DNA from: Amyelois transitella
Taxonomy: Eukaryota; Arthropoda; Insecta; Lepidoptera; Pyralidae
DNA length: 64,000 nt
Assembly (NCBI RefSeq): GCF_032362555.1
Contig: NC_083520.1
Span: 1,860,001-1,924,000 of the forward strand
Direction: 5' to 3'
Shown here one piece after another: positions 1 through 9,883 of this stretch (position 1 is the stretch's first letter; each line of letters begins with the position of its first letter). A program made the translations under genes and the position numbers. Under the pieces are notes generated by a model, which was not told the origin of the DNA, did not search any database, and was given only the letters and a program-made list of their open reading frames with translations.

Positions 1-232
1 TTTGAGCATCATTGAAGCCCTCAACGATGAATAATTTACCCCGTTTTTTCACATTTTCCATTATTTCTTCGCTCCTAATAGTTGCAGCGTAATGTTATAT
101 AGCCTAAAGCCTTCGTCGTGGTCTATTCAACGCAAAAATATTTTTTCAATTCGAACCAGTAGTTCCTGAGATTAGCGCGTTCAAACGTGTTCAAACAAAC
201 AAACTCTTCAGCTTTACAATATTAGTATAGAT
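1..232 (+). repeat. Family F RTE-like LINE 3' end (cut by window edge)
   Basis: This is a copy of a common lepidopteran retroposon tail. The text on gene-rich side chains such as the 'cctgagattagcgcgttc' motif and the end near 'ttatagtattagtatag' recurs at 39633-39868 and 49545-49738. The usual 5' start (agctgtgcccgcgacttcgt) lies outside the window here but is present in the copies at 39.6 kb and 63.8 kb. No reading frame survives. Assignment to the RTE clade is from memory of similar repeats and is uncertain. Confidence 0.6.
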
Positions 233-1140
233 GAAACATTTAATAGTGATGCGCCGCTGTGCTGTAAAAATTGGGAATTGTGAAAATTCCCACTACGCTA
301 CACCATTATATCGCTGATCATATCAATTTACAAAGCTGAGCAAAGGGAACTATTCAACAAATTACGATATATTCATCTCTCCTCTCATGGGTCTACTTGA
401 AAAGATTTCTATTGAAATAAGTAGCACCTTTGTACTACAATTACTGTATTAAATGCTCCTATATATAATTTCGTGTACATAAATAAATACGATTGTTTTC
501 TCATTATCACTGCGATTGGTTAGTAGAGGCACGTCCTTTCTATAAAGTTCGTGCAATTTTTAACCGATTGCGATCGAAGGAGGGTAATGTGTGAACTATC
601 GGTGACTTCAAAGACTTCTTGTACAATGGCAGGATATTATGCGTGCGTTACTAGTTCCGTTGTAAACGAAAACAAACTGAACGCTATTTAATTTTTTTTA
701 AGGTTAAAATTACAATAAATGGTACATATTTTTTAAATAATCACGATATCTTTTGTTATTCATAGTAAATAGCCTGTATGTGTTCTAACTACTGCAAAAT
801 ATAGTCTAACATAATAACTGTAGTCTATTATTGTATTAAAACAAACAATTTGCAATGCAACTAAGTTAAATATTTGGATATAATGTGTGTGTGTGTGGGG
901 TAATTTGAAAATTGAAAGATTATTTTGCAATAAAAAAAAATAAGCTAGCTGAAATTCTTGTTGACATCGAAGGACACCAACTGAATGCTAAATAAAAATC
1001 CAGGACAAAAATACTTGCAATAGTACGCAATACCAATATAATTCCCACGGTTGAGCGGGCGAAAAACTGGTTCCAAGTTGCATACCATAAGCGAATCGCT
1101 CATATCCTTTAGTAAATCATACAAAAAGTCATAAACTCAC
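233..1140. other. Intergenic stretch, nothing recognised
   Basis: AT-rich sequence without a convincing frame, exon or full repeat. A short GT microsatellite lies near 885-896. On the strand context it would be the start of the first intron if the exon proposed at 1141-1321 is real. Confidence 0.4.
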
Positions 1141-1321
1141 CTTTTAAAATCCAAATTAAAAAATGTTGCGGCACAGCACTACGAAATTACAAGCACATGG
1201 TCCTAAACTTCACTCAGTAAGATTAATATGTGGCACTTTCATTACGCACTCACGAAATGCCGGCTACGGAATCACTAAACGCGAAACGTCCGTCTCCCTT
1301 CGAGTCTACAGCGACACTGAC
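1141..1321 (-). promoter_or_regulatory. Possible promoter and noncoding first exon of a leftward gene
   Basis: On the minus strand a GC-richer block ends in a strong donor, AAAAG|GTGAGT, with the exon edge at 1141. Its upstream side carries the overlapping initiator-like motif GTCAGTCAGTG near 1316-1326. All ATGs inside the block open only very short frames, so the block would be 5' UTR and the coding exons would lie left of position 1. The evidence is only the donor, base composition and initiator. No TATA box is clear. Confidence 0.3.
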
Positions 1322-2799
1322 TGACTTTACCCAGTTCAATGTGAGCTGACTCCATTCTCGAATACTACAAACTACGGCCATTCAGGTATGTGAACAACCT
1401 CAGAACCCAGATGACTCCATCGGAATTTGATCTGTATCTGAAGCCAGTTAACGTATAAAACGTTTTAGACAATGCACACTGATAAGGCTGCGTCGATATC
1501 AGCGCTGCGTCTAGGATTCCGAAGCGAGCGAGATGGTTAACAAAACCGGTGGTGAATGAGAGAGATAGGTGTATTTTAACATTAAGATGATTGGACCGTG
1601 AAATTTTTATATTCAGTTTGCAAAAGCGCATCCCTAGAACAATGAGAAATCTAGGTTTTGTCCGACGTAGAACAAGGAGGACGGGTCATTGTTTCAAAGG
1701 AGCCTTCAAGGCTTTGTTGCGTTGTTCATTAAGAGTATTCCCGTGGGATTGCGCTGGGAAAGTATGAGGTCTCTCATTAATTATGAGGCTATAAGGCGGT
1801 TTATTGTCGTTGGGGAGATAGCGCAGTATACAATAGTGATGGGAACACGATGGGAATTATGAAATAATTATAAAGGTTACTGTATGAGATAATTCGCGTA
1901 AGCAGAGGTGTTGTTACATATAAACAATAGCTGGGAAACAATTATGATGCACGTAATTGTTACAGCTTCCGTGAGTTGAACAGACTAATTAATAAACTAA
2001 TACCTAAGACCCAAACTATTGCTCAATAAATCTTTGGGGTTTCTTAGCATTAGCGTTCAATATCTACAATTTAATTAACTACATGTCCAAAAAAATGGTA
2101 TATGTTCTTGTCTCACAATTTATTTTGCCCCGTGCCACAGATATTAAATCAAGAAGAGGCGACGGAAAAATCCTCTTTACCTCTAAATAAATGACAATGA
2201 ACAAAAAAAGCCACAGAGAAATAATTATTTTTTCATTCATAAATTATTATTTTTTTACATACGCGGGGAAACTGCTAACTAGCCCCCAGTTAAATCTATA
2301 ACCTAACAGATTCTCCAAGATTATATTTGATACGACAACAAGTAATAACCGTCTTATCATATTTCACAACTATTTTAAAAATACCGACACCTTTTTGTCG
2401 CAACCGACACAAATTAAATGCACTTTTTGCATGACGCAGTCGGGATTCAAAAGAAGAAAGCAGAGAACCAATTAGGGGCAGATAAAGGTTATTTTTTGCC
2501 CACCCCTTCTTGGTAGGGAGACTACCTGCGATAGTCGCTCGTCAAGTGATGCATACAAAATGCATTGAGACTGCAACGGAATGCAAAGCGTGGGAACACT
2601 TGAACGCATATTATAGCATCTCCATTTTGAATGAATAGTTCTTAGCCATTCGTATAAAATTAAGTACTAATTTGATTGTAAATCTATTTCTTATTACTGT
2701 TTTGAAGAGATAAGATTAATCTTAAATTTGAAATGAATAAAATGAGTTTTGAGCTTTAAATAAATATTTGACACAGAGATAGCTATGTTGTTCACTCAC
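1322..2799. other. Intergenic stretch, no gene seen
   Basis: A block at about 1650-1860 is less AT-rich and stays open for some 60 codons on the plus strand, but it has no early ATG and no family likeness. The rest holds short AT-rich sequence. No repeat copy longer than a few tens of bases was recognised. Confidence 0.35.
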
Positions 2800-2881
2800 G
2801 GCAGTTTAGAATAGGACCACTCATCTCTTCCCTATAGATATCGTAAGAGGCGACTAACTAAACTTGGGGTTCTACTTTTAA
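2800..2881 (+). repeat. Family A SINE-like repeat, 5' fragment
   Basis: Matches the first third of family A, including the 'aataggaccactc' and 'cgtaagaggcgacta' blocks. It is diverged and lacks the tail. It may be the 5' part of the copy continuing at 3540. Confidence 0.65.
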
Positions 2882-3184
2882 TACTATTTAATACTACAGA
2901 TAGAAATATCATATAATTATATAAAACCAGTTTATTTCAAATCAAATATGTTAATTAACCTAATTAAGTATTACGTTTGAAATAATGATGCGTTAAATAG
3001 ATTAATAGTCCGTTATCGAATTTAACATACTGAAATCATTGTATTTACATTAAAATTTAAATTATCAGCGCGTTGTTTCGAATAACGTATGTTGAATTAA
3101 CATTTTGTTATAAAAATTCTGTGTTAAATTCAAAGAGAAAGAAATCATATAAGATTTATCTAGTGATATGAAGTTTTGCAAAAA

Positions 3185-3475
3185 ACATACATACATACGA
3201 TACTTACCGGCTTCCTCCACACTCATTACTCTTCTCATGCATATTCCACGAGTACGGGTACTTCTAATACCATCCTTTTTTAAGACATTGGAAATTTGGT
3301 CCTTGAAAGTTCGACGAGGCCGGTCCTGTAACACCACACATACTTCTTAAAGCTCTCATTTCAACTGAATTCACTCTGCTTTCATTTTGTTACCGCCATA
3401 CCCAACTGTCACTCTCATACATACTTAAGTGTAGACATTAACACTCCTTTACCAACGGCCACTTGGACATTTTTT
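3185..3475 (-). repeat. Family B LINE 3' end, diverged
   Basis: Minus-strand reading gives a worn copy of the reverse transcriptase C-terminus, with an RPRRT block (GRPRRT in better copies) and a CMRRVM block matching the better copies at 34.8 and 54.3 kb. It begins at a CATA-repeat tail. It is much more diverged than the other B copies and has lost its frame outside a 90-codon patch. Confidence 0.65.
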
Positions 3476-3539
3476 GATACCCTCATGTAACTAACTTAGA
3501 AAGGAATGTAATGCCTCATTTACTTTATTATATTTTTTT

Positions 3540-3688
3540 TTAGGGCTAGCAACATGTCACTATTTGGATCTCAATTCCATCATTAAGCCGAGCAGCTGAA
3601 CGCGGCCATTCAGTCTTTTCGGGACTATTGGCTCTGCCTACCCTGTAAGGGATATAGACGTGACTATTTGTATGTATGTCACTCTTAT
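3540..3688 (+). repeat. Family A SINE-like repeat, 3' part
   Basis: Starts inside the element at 'gggctagcaac' and runs to the TATG tail. It carries the conserved block 'ggctctgcctaccctgtaag' just before the tail. Confidence 0.8.
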
Positions 3689-3734
3689 CTTAGGGTTGGT
3701 TCCCTAGTGAACCAAAGGGAATCTCCTTTTTTGC

Positions 3735-3860
3735 TTGCGTTTCAAAACGATCTTCTACTTCTTCCTGGCCTCAGTCCCAGTAACATCATCGCTGCTGAGG
3801 AAGTCGGGGAACACCTTTGACCATAGATCAGTTCTAGTGAATCAGGTGAGATAAGCAATT
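3735..3860 (-). repeat. Family D tRNA-headed SINE, 3' fragment
   Basis: Shares 'cttctacttcctggcctcagtcc'-type and 'cctttgaccat' blocks with the full copy at 14735-15082. Only the part away from the tRNA-like head is present. Confidence 0.5.
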
Positions 3861-4119
3861 ATTGGATTTTGACAAATTCGCCTAAGCAGTAGCTCTACCA
3901 AAGTTCAGTTATTTTGGAAGATAATGTTACATTCTACATAAGGGTTCACTGCTTCCCTTATAAGTACGGAACTCCAAAAACACATCATTCAAGTTGCAAC
4001 ATGTCGCAACAAGTGCATACAAATGCACCAAAGCACGAACAAGTTTTCTTTGTTAGTTTTTGCACTGATTTCGAAAAGGGGCATACGTGCGTCTTTTGTC
4101 AACTATTTGCGGTACAAAA

Positions 4120-4250
4120 ATTAAGTGTAGTTACAGTTACAAAAAGGATTGTTATTATTTACGCTTTGGAAGCGGTAGTAGATATAAATATCTTTAAGAG
4201 ATGTGACGTCAATAAGTGATATCCAATTTTGAAAATAAATCTAAACTATT
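4120..4250 (+). repeat. Family E retroposon tail
   Basis: Contains 'ggaagcggtagtag', 'gatgtgacgtcaataagtga' and a tail ending in TTCTTATCTATT. Other copies lie at 23212-23320, 34668-34776, 35500-35645 and 48345-48432. Confidence 0.65.
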
Positions 4251-5251
4251 CTTATCTATTATGTTCTTATCCGTAAACATACCAACAGCATCTTCCTCAA
4301 ACTTTCACGCATTTCTGGTAATAGAGAAAAGCAAAGTCAATCAAGGGAATAGCTTATTACCTCGAAACACTTCTGAAGAAATGTCGAGCAATTTCTTGGG
4401 TTGTTTAGGTTAAAGATAGAACAAAATGAAGCGTGAATTCATCGTCGCCATGTTTATTTCAGAATATTTTTTGGATCGGAAAAAATAGAGGATAAAAAGT
4501 GCTCATCGGTAAATCGTAACAAAGCCATCTAGTGCAAATGGGTGGAACTACAACGCAGTCAATACATATTGTTGCATGTACGCTCCTAATAAGTTCTGAG
4601 AAAACCAGTTAGATGGCGCTGTCGATAGACATCTTTAAGAGATGGGCTAGCAATCTCTGAATTTTAATTTGTTTCATCCAGCCGAACGTGGTCTTCGAGT
4701 GTTTTCCAAAATGTTGTCACTCGAAAATAATCATTGGAGTACATGGCCAAGGCGGGATTCGAACCTGTACTTTTTCTCGCCACAAGCAATTTAACGGGGC
4801 ACTTTACCGAATGGACCACCAACCCTCGTTTAGTCCTTCTAATATTAAAAATGGATGTTTAAATGACTGATATCGCGGACAACAGTTAGTCATAAATAAA
4901 GCTATTGAAAATGTAGACCTACACGTTTTCATCACGCCAGAGGCGTAATTACAAAGTGTGGTTGATCAATCAGTTTGGTTTGGTGTTTGTGACGCGTATT
5001 TGCAAATTGTGATTACACTGCGGCTCGCTATTATTGTGTTGAATTATTTTGATTAAAAATTATATATTAGTTATAGTACGTTCCTACTTAATATAAACTT
5101 GGGATTCATCATTCAGGCCATGGGCTAGCAACCTGTTCACAATTTGCACATAAAAATTTTGAATTGTAATTTAATACTATGTAAAAGCAATGAACTCACA
5201 AATAACTCAAAAGAAGTTATTAGTAGTCAACAATTTTCCATGAGTTTTATT
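4251..5251. other. Intergenic DNA with a tRNA-headed SINE fragment at 4738-4825
   Basis: The minus strand of 4738-4825 carries a B-box-like GGTTCGAATCC and a following 'cgccttggccatg', as in family D. The flanks at 4520-4640 hold a short inverted motif (ccatctag ... ttagatgg). A short family A scrap lies near 5125-5145. No gene was recognised. Confidence 0.45.
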
Positions 5252-5512
5252 CGTTCATACATACATATGGTCACGTCTATATCCCTTGTGGGGTAGACAG
5301 AGCCAACAGTCTTGAAAAGACTGATAGGTCAGCTATTTGGTTTAATGCTAGAATTGAGATTCAAATAGTAACAGGTTGCTAGCCCATCGTCTAAAAAAAA
5401 GGATCGCAATTTTATAAGCCAATCCCTTAGTCGCCTTTTACGACATCCATGGGAAAGAGACGGAGTGGTCCTATTCTTTTTTGTATTGGTGGTAGGAATC
5501 ATACGGCTATCT
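5252..5512 (-). repeat. Family A SINE-like repeat, near full length
   Basis: Runs on the minus strand from a diverged 'gccgtatgattcc' start to a tail of CATACATACATA on the plus strand. All the conserved blocks are present in order. Confidence 0.85.
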
Positions 5513-5819
5513 GCTAAATCTGTTGAATGGCCTAAAATTATGAAGGCAATAAAATCGTATGTGTGAAAACAAAATATTATTGACAAAATATGTTTGCATC
5601 CGTGTCGCCCAATCAGCGATGTTTTCGCAGCTGTACCGTAAACAATGGATTTAATTAAAACCTACACATGTAGCATGGTTGTTAAATTTAATTTAAGTGC
5701 ATTTTGTACTTATAAAGTTTAAAAAGGCAAAAAAAATCCATTTTTCAATACATCTCTACTGGTGACTAACCATCTAGGAGATAAGACGAGTTACTCGTGA
5801 CGAAGAGGGACATGCCTAT

Positions 5820-6063
5820 CACATACATACATATATATATAATCACGTCCTTATCACCTACGAGGCAGACAGAGCCAACAGCCTTGAAAAGACTGAAAGG
5901 CCATGTTCAGGTGTCTGGCTCAAGGATGGAATTGAGATTCAAATAGTGACAGGTTGCTAGCCCATCGCCTAAAAAAAGAATCCTAAATTCCTAACTTTAT
6001 TATACTTTTCCTAAGTCGAGTTTAACGAAATGCGTGGGAAAGATATGGAGTGGTCCTTATCTA
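5820..6063 (-). repeat. Family A SINE-like repeat
   Basis: Minus-strand copy lacking the 5' fold-back. It has the poly-TA enlarged tail 'catacatatatatata' and an otherwise complete body. Confidence 0.8.
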
Positions 6064-6278
6064 AAGTGCTAACGGCACCTTGTATTAATTGATATAAGAT
6101 AGCGATTAATTTGCCAAAGTCAACAGACGAAGTGCAAACGCGTCCGTCATTAGTACTCATCAGCGCCAACCCCCCAGTTTCGGGTAACTTTGAGCAGGTA
6201 ATGCATACCAATTTTAACATGAGATACCTTAATAAATAGAAGGTACATTGAAATTGAAATTGAAAAAGTATTAAATCA

Positions 6279-6396
6279 TGCCGTATGGTTTCCGGCACCA
6301 ATACAAAAAAGAATAGGACCACTCTGTCTCATTCCCATGGATGTCGTAAAAGGCGACTAAAGGATAGGCTTATAAACTTGGGATTCTTCTTTATAT
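6279..6396 (+). repeat. Family A, 5' half
   Basis: Plus-strand 5' half of the element, ending at 'cttgggattcttcttta' where it abuts the tail of the opposite-strand copy at 6399. The two form a tail-to-tail nested pair. Confidence 0.8.
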
Positions 6397-6398
6397 AC

Positions 6399-6665
6399 AG
6401 TACATACATACATTCATATGGTCGCGTCTATATCCCTTGCGGGGTAGACAGAGCCAACAGTCTTGAAAAGACTGAATGGCCACGTTCAGCTTTTTGGCCT
6501 AATGATAGAATTGAGATTCAAATAGTGACAGGTTGCTAGCCCATCGCCCTAAAATAGAATCCCAAGTTTGTAAGCCTACCCCTTAGTCGCCTTTTACGAC
6601 ACCCATGGGAAAGAGTTGGAGTGGTCCTATTCGTTTTTGTATTGGTGCCAGGAACCACACGGCAT
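6399..6665 (-). repeat. Family A SINE-like repeat, full length
   Basis: A clean minus-strand copy from the 5' fold-back (ggaaccacacggc on the plus strand) to the CATA tail. It seems to have landed in the older copy at 6279-6396. Confidence 0.85.
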
Positions 6666-6743
6666 TACTTTTAATCGATAATGTGCCACAAGGTTAGAAG
6701 TGATTACGCATTTCGTTAAACTCGACTTAGGGAAAGTATAATA

Positions 6744-6914
6744 AAGTTAGGATTCTTTTTTTAGGCGATGGGCTAGCAACCTGTCACTATATGAATCTCA
6801 ATCCTATCTTAAAGCCAAATAGCTGAACGTGGCCTATCAGTCTTTACAAGGCTGTAGGCTCTGTCTACCCCGCAAGGGATATAGACGTGATTATATGTAT
6901 GTATGTATGTATGT
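6744..6914 (+). repeat. Family A, 3' part with (TATG)n
   Basis: Begins inside the element and ends with a clean GTATGTATGTATGTATG run. Confidence 0.85.
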
Positions 6915-6998
6915 GATGTTACATAAAAACGACACTTTCCTAGCAGACGGGCTCGGTAGCATATTGTAGCGAACAGTGCAACTGGGTACACCCTTAGT

Positions 6999-7232
6999 GA
7001 TATAGCCACGTCTATATACCTGGCGGGGTAGACAGAGCCAACAGTCTAGAAGAGACTGATAGACCACATTTAGCTGTTATAGAATTGAGATTTACATTGT
7101 GGCAGGTTGCTAGCCCATCGTCTAAAATAAAAATCCCAAATTCATAAGGCTATTCCTTAGTCGCCTCTTACGACATCCAATGGAAATGAGTTGGAGTTGT
7201 GCCGTGTGGTTCCCGGCACCAATATAAAAAGA
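6999..7232 (-). repeat. Family A with inverted 5' hairpin
   Basis: Minus-strand copy. At its 5' end the fold-back GTGCCGTGTGGTTCCCGGCA reads with the loop in plus orientation, opposite to what a minus-strand copy should show. Confidence 0.75.
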
Positions 7233-7514
7233 GAAAACCTGGTGGTTTGTAAGCACACACGCATAATACTATGATTTTCCATTCAAAATTATACTTATTT
7301 ATTTTTTAAATTTCGATTAAATCAATTAATCATAACAATGTATTCACTCGGCCACATTTCTATTCTATGTTTGGATAATTGTGGAGTTATTGAAGAAAAT
7401 GCTGCAGTGCAGTTTGTTACCGATCTGCACTAACGCTTTGAAAGCGGCTTTGGAAGTAATTAATTTGATGTCAACCTAAGTTGTGAAACTAAAAGATATG
7501 ACAATTATTTAGTG

Positions 7515-7692
7515 ATATTGAAAGACTAACAGTCCACGATTGAGATTCTAATAATGACGGGTTCCTAGCCCATTCTCGCTTATAAGAAGAATCCCAAGTT
7601 TATAAGCTTAACCCACAGTCGCCTTTTACGACATCCATGAGAAAGCGATGTTTTTTTCTTTTTAATATTGGTGCCGAACCAAACGACACTTA
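7515..7692 (-). repeat. Family A, worn fragment
   Basis: Minus-strand copy missing the tail block, with many substitutions. The 'gtcgccttttacgacatcca' block is intact. Confidence 0.7.
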
Positions 7693-7933
7693 AAAGGTAT
7701 TTAAAACTGGAAATCTACATCATAAAACAATGCCACGTCTATGAGTTCAAAGATCTATGGATTTGTTCTATTAAAATTGAACCAAATACCAAGTTGCGAG
7801 AGCTGTAACTTTGCCAAGTGATGTTACTCGAATTAAAAATGTAAATGGCGTACATTGAGAAACACGTGTAAACATCATAAGATACTATAAAAGCCTTTAG
7901 CGGGAATGTGGCATGTCAAATTTAACTTTATAT

Positions 7934-8207
7934 ACAGTACATACATACACAAATATGGTCACATCTATATCCCTTGCGGGGTAGACAGAGCCAACAGTCT
8001 TGAAAAGACTGAATGGCCACATTCAGCTTGACTTAATGATAGAATTGAGATTCAAATAGTGACATGTTGCTAGCCCATCGTCCTAAAATAGAATCTCAAG
8101 TTTGTAAGCCTATCCTTTAGTCGCCTTTTACGACATCCATGGGAAAGAGTTGGAGTGGTCCTATTTTTTTTTTGTATTGGTGCCGGGAACCACACGGCAT
8201 TACTTTT
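7934..8207 (-). repeat. Family A SINE-like repeat, full length
   Basis: Complete minus-strand copy from fold-back to CATACATACA tail. Its 5' part is very similar to the copy at 6399-6665, including the shared flank 'attacttttaatcgata', which suggests a local segment duplication of about 270 bp. Confidence 0.85.
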
Positions 8208-8229
8208 AATCGATAAGGTGTCACAAGGT

Positions 8230-8425
8230 AAGAAGTGATTAAGGGATGAAGCGGGAGGCTGGCAGCAGCGCAGCCTACGCTGACATGACAACATACTCCA
8301 AAATCAATTGACCAAAGTCACCGACCCACCTGCCCAGCGTGGTGACTATGGGTAAAATCCCCCCCATTTCTGGGGAGGCCTCAGTTCAGCTGTGGACTTT
8401 TATAGGCTGTTAAGGTACCTAAGTA
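8230..8425 (+). repeat. RTE/LINE-like 3' fragment
   Basis: Contains the 'gcccagcgtggtgactatgg' and 'tgtggacttttataggctg' blocks that are common at the 3' end of lepidopteran non-LTR elements. No frame survives. Confidence 0.45.
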
Positions 8426-8654
8426 TTTAGTATTGTACTTATTTTTAGAGACAAAGAAAGACAAAAAGTATGATCTTTGTACAAACTGACCTAAGTACAT
8501 TACATTCGCTCTGACCCCACCCTTTCCCCTCCAACGTTGTATTTATACTTTGACTTGTATTTACTTCAACCAATCAATTAATATTCTGTATTCAAATTCC
8601 AAGTTTCTAACTAATATTGTTTGTTTATTTGTTTGGGATACATCTTACTTCTGG

Positions 8655-8848
8655 TTAATCACGTCTATAGCCCTTGCGGGATAAACAGGGCCAACAGTTG
8701 TGAACAAGACTGAAAGGCCACGTTCACCTAACGTTATGATAGAATTGAGATTTAAATAGTGACAAGTTGCTAGCCCATCGCCTACAAAAGAATCTCAAGT
8801 TTTTAGCTATTTTCTTAGTCGGCTAGACGACATCCATCGAGACAGCGA
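8655..8848 (-). repeat. Family A, worn copy
   Basis: Minus-strand copy without the fold-back and tail repeats. Confidence 0.7.
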
Positions 8849-9662
8849 TAGTTTTTTGCACGATAAAAACGGTGTTGCGCATGCGCAGATAAGAATGAAG
8901 GGAATGGCAGATCAAACTTGCTTCTTCTCCCGTATTAAAGTTTGAAAATGAATGTATTTCCGTTTCAAAAATAAAAAAAAATAACACTGATTCGAAATTA
9001 AACGCTAATACCGTTTTGTTGCAAACAAAAAAGCAACCAATTCCGTGAAATTCCGTATCGCGTAAATGGATATATATGTTTACATTTCTATCAATATATA
9101 AAGGAAATGAAATCCTGATAAGAAGCGATTCAATTTCAGTCCCCAATTTATATTTATCGAAATAAAATGTATCGTGGACGTCTGATACCAAATAAGTTTC
9201 ATACAAAATGTTGCGTTTAATAAAATACATTGTGTTTTGTACGATATGTGAGTGAATTCTTTTGAATTTATACAAATGTTTTTTTTTGTGCGGCATGATT
9301 ATGCTTTGGGAAGAATAATAAAACAATTTTACCAAATTCCCCTAGGAGAATAGTGTGATAATTTGCGGGCAAAATTTTAGCTATTTTAGAAGTAATATTC
9401 CTATTGATAACCTCTATGTTCTTCCATACTAATATTATAATATGACAGTGTATTTGTGTGTCCATGTATCAGGACAAAAACTACTGAACCGATTCCCATG
9501 AGATGTTATACTAGTACAGCGCTATATTTAGCGCAAACAGCGCTAATTTAGCAACAGTGGCGTTTCGAGTCTTGAGACGGTACACTTTTTAAATCACCAA
9601 ATCTCTCTCAATCTTTGTTTTTTTAATTATTTCTATTTATTTTTTTATTATTTATATTCTAG
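8849..9662. other. AT-rich DNA upstream of the 9.66-kb exon
   Basis: If the terminal exon at 9663 is real, this stretch is part of the last intron. It holds a 170-codon minus-strand open frame (see findings) and, near 9430-9520, a scrap resembling an RTE-like tail ('aaactactgaaccgatt'). Confidence 0.35.
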
Positions 9663-9829
9663 TGACAAATTTGCTGAATTTAACGGAGGGTGCGGTCCCA
9701 ATTGACATAGTGACAGAGAAAGATAAGGTAACTCGCATCAAAAGAACCAAAGTGACATTCTACTACCTGATACCAGATAAGGATCCAATGTACAGGCGAC
9801 AAGCAACCAATGTAACCACTGCACCATAA
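9663..9829 (+). CDS. Terminal coding exon of an unrecognised gene
   Basis: The exon follows a T-rich tract and acceptor (TTATATTCTAG|TG) and stays open for 54 codons to TAA at 9827-9829. A poly(A) signal follows at 9833-9838. Codon choice is coding-like and unlike the AT-rich flanks. The product ends in a basic segment (RIKRTKVTFYYLIPDKDP), then YRRQATNVTTAP with one N-glycosylation sequon (NVT); another (NLT) lies near its start. The frame enters in phase 1 (one base is supplied by the previous exon). No family was recognised and the upstream exons were not found, so function is unknown. Confidence 0.55.
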
Positions 9830-9832
9830 TTA

Positions 9833-9838
9833 AATAAA
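9833..9838 (+). terminator. Poly(A) signal AATAAA
   Basis: Canonical AATAAA four bases after the stop of the exon at 9663-9829. A DNA transposon begins 46 bases further on. Confidence 0.5.
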
Positions 9839-9883
9839 AATTTCGAATTATTTGTATTTTATTGTTTAATAAATAAATTAGAA

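Noticed and set aside
3914-4219. 101-codon plus-strand frame
   Set aside because: Its 3' third is family E sequence and no splice or family support exists.
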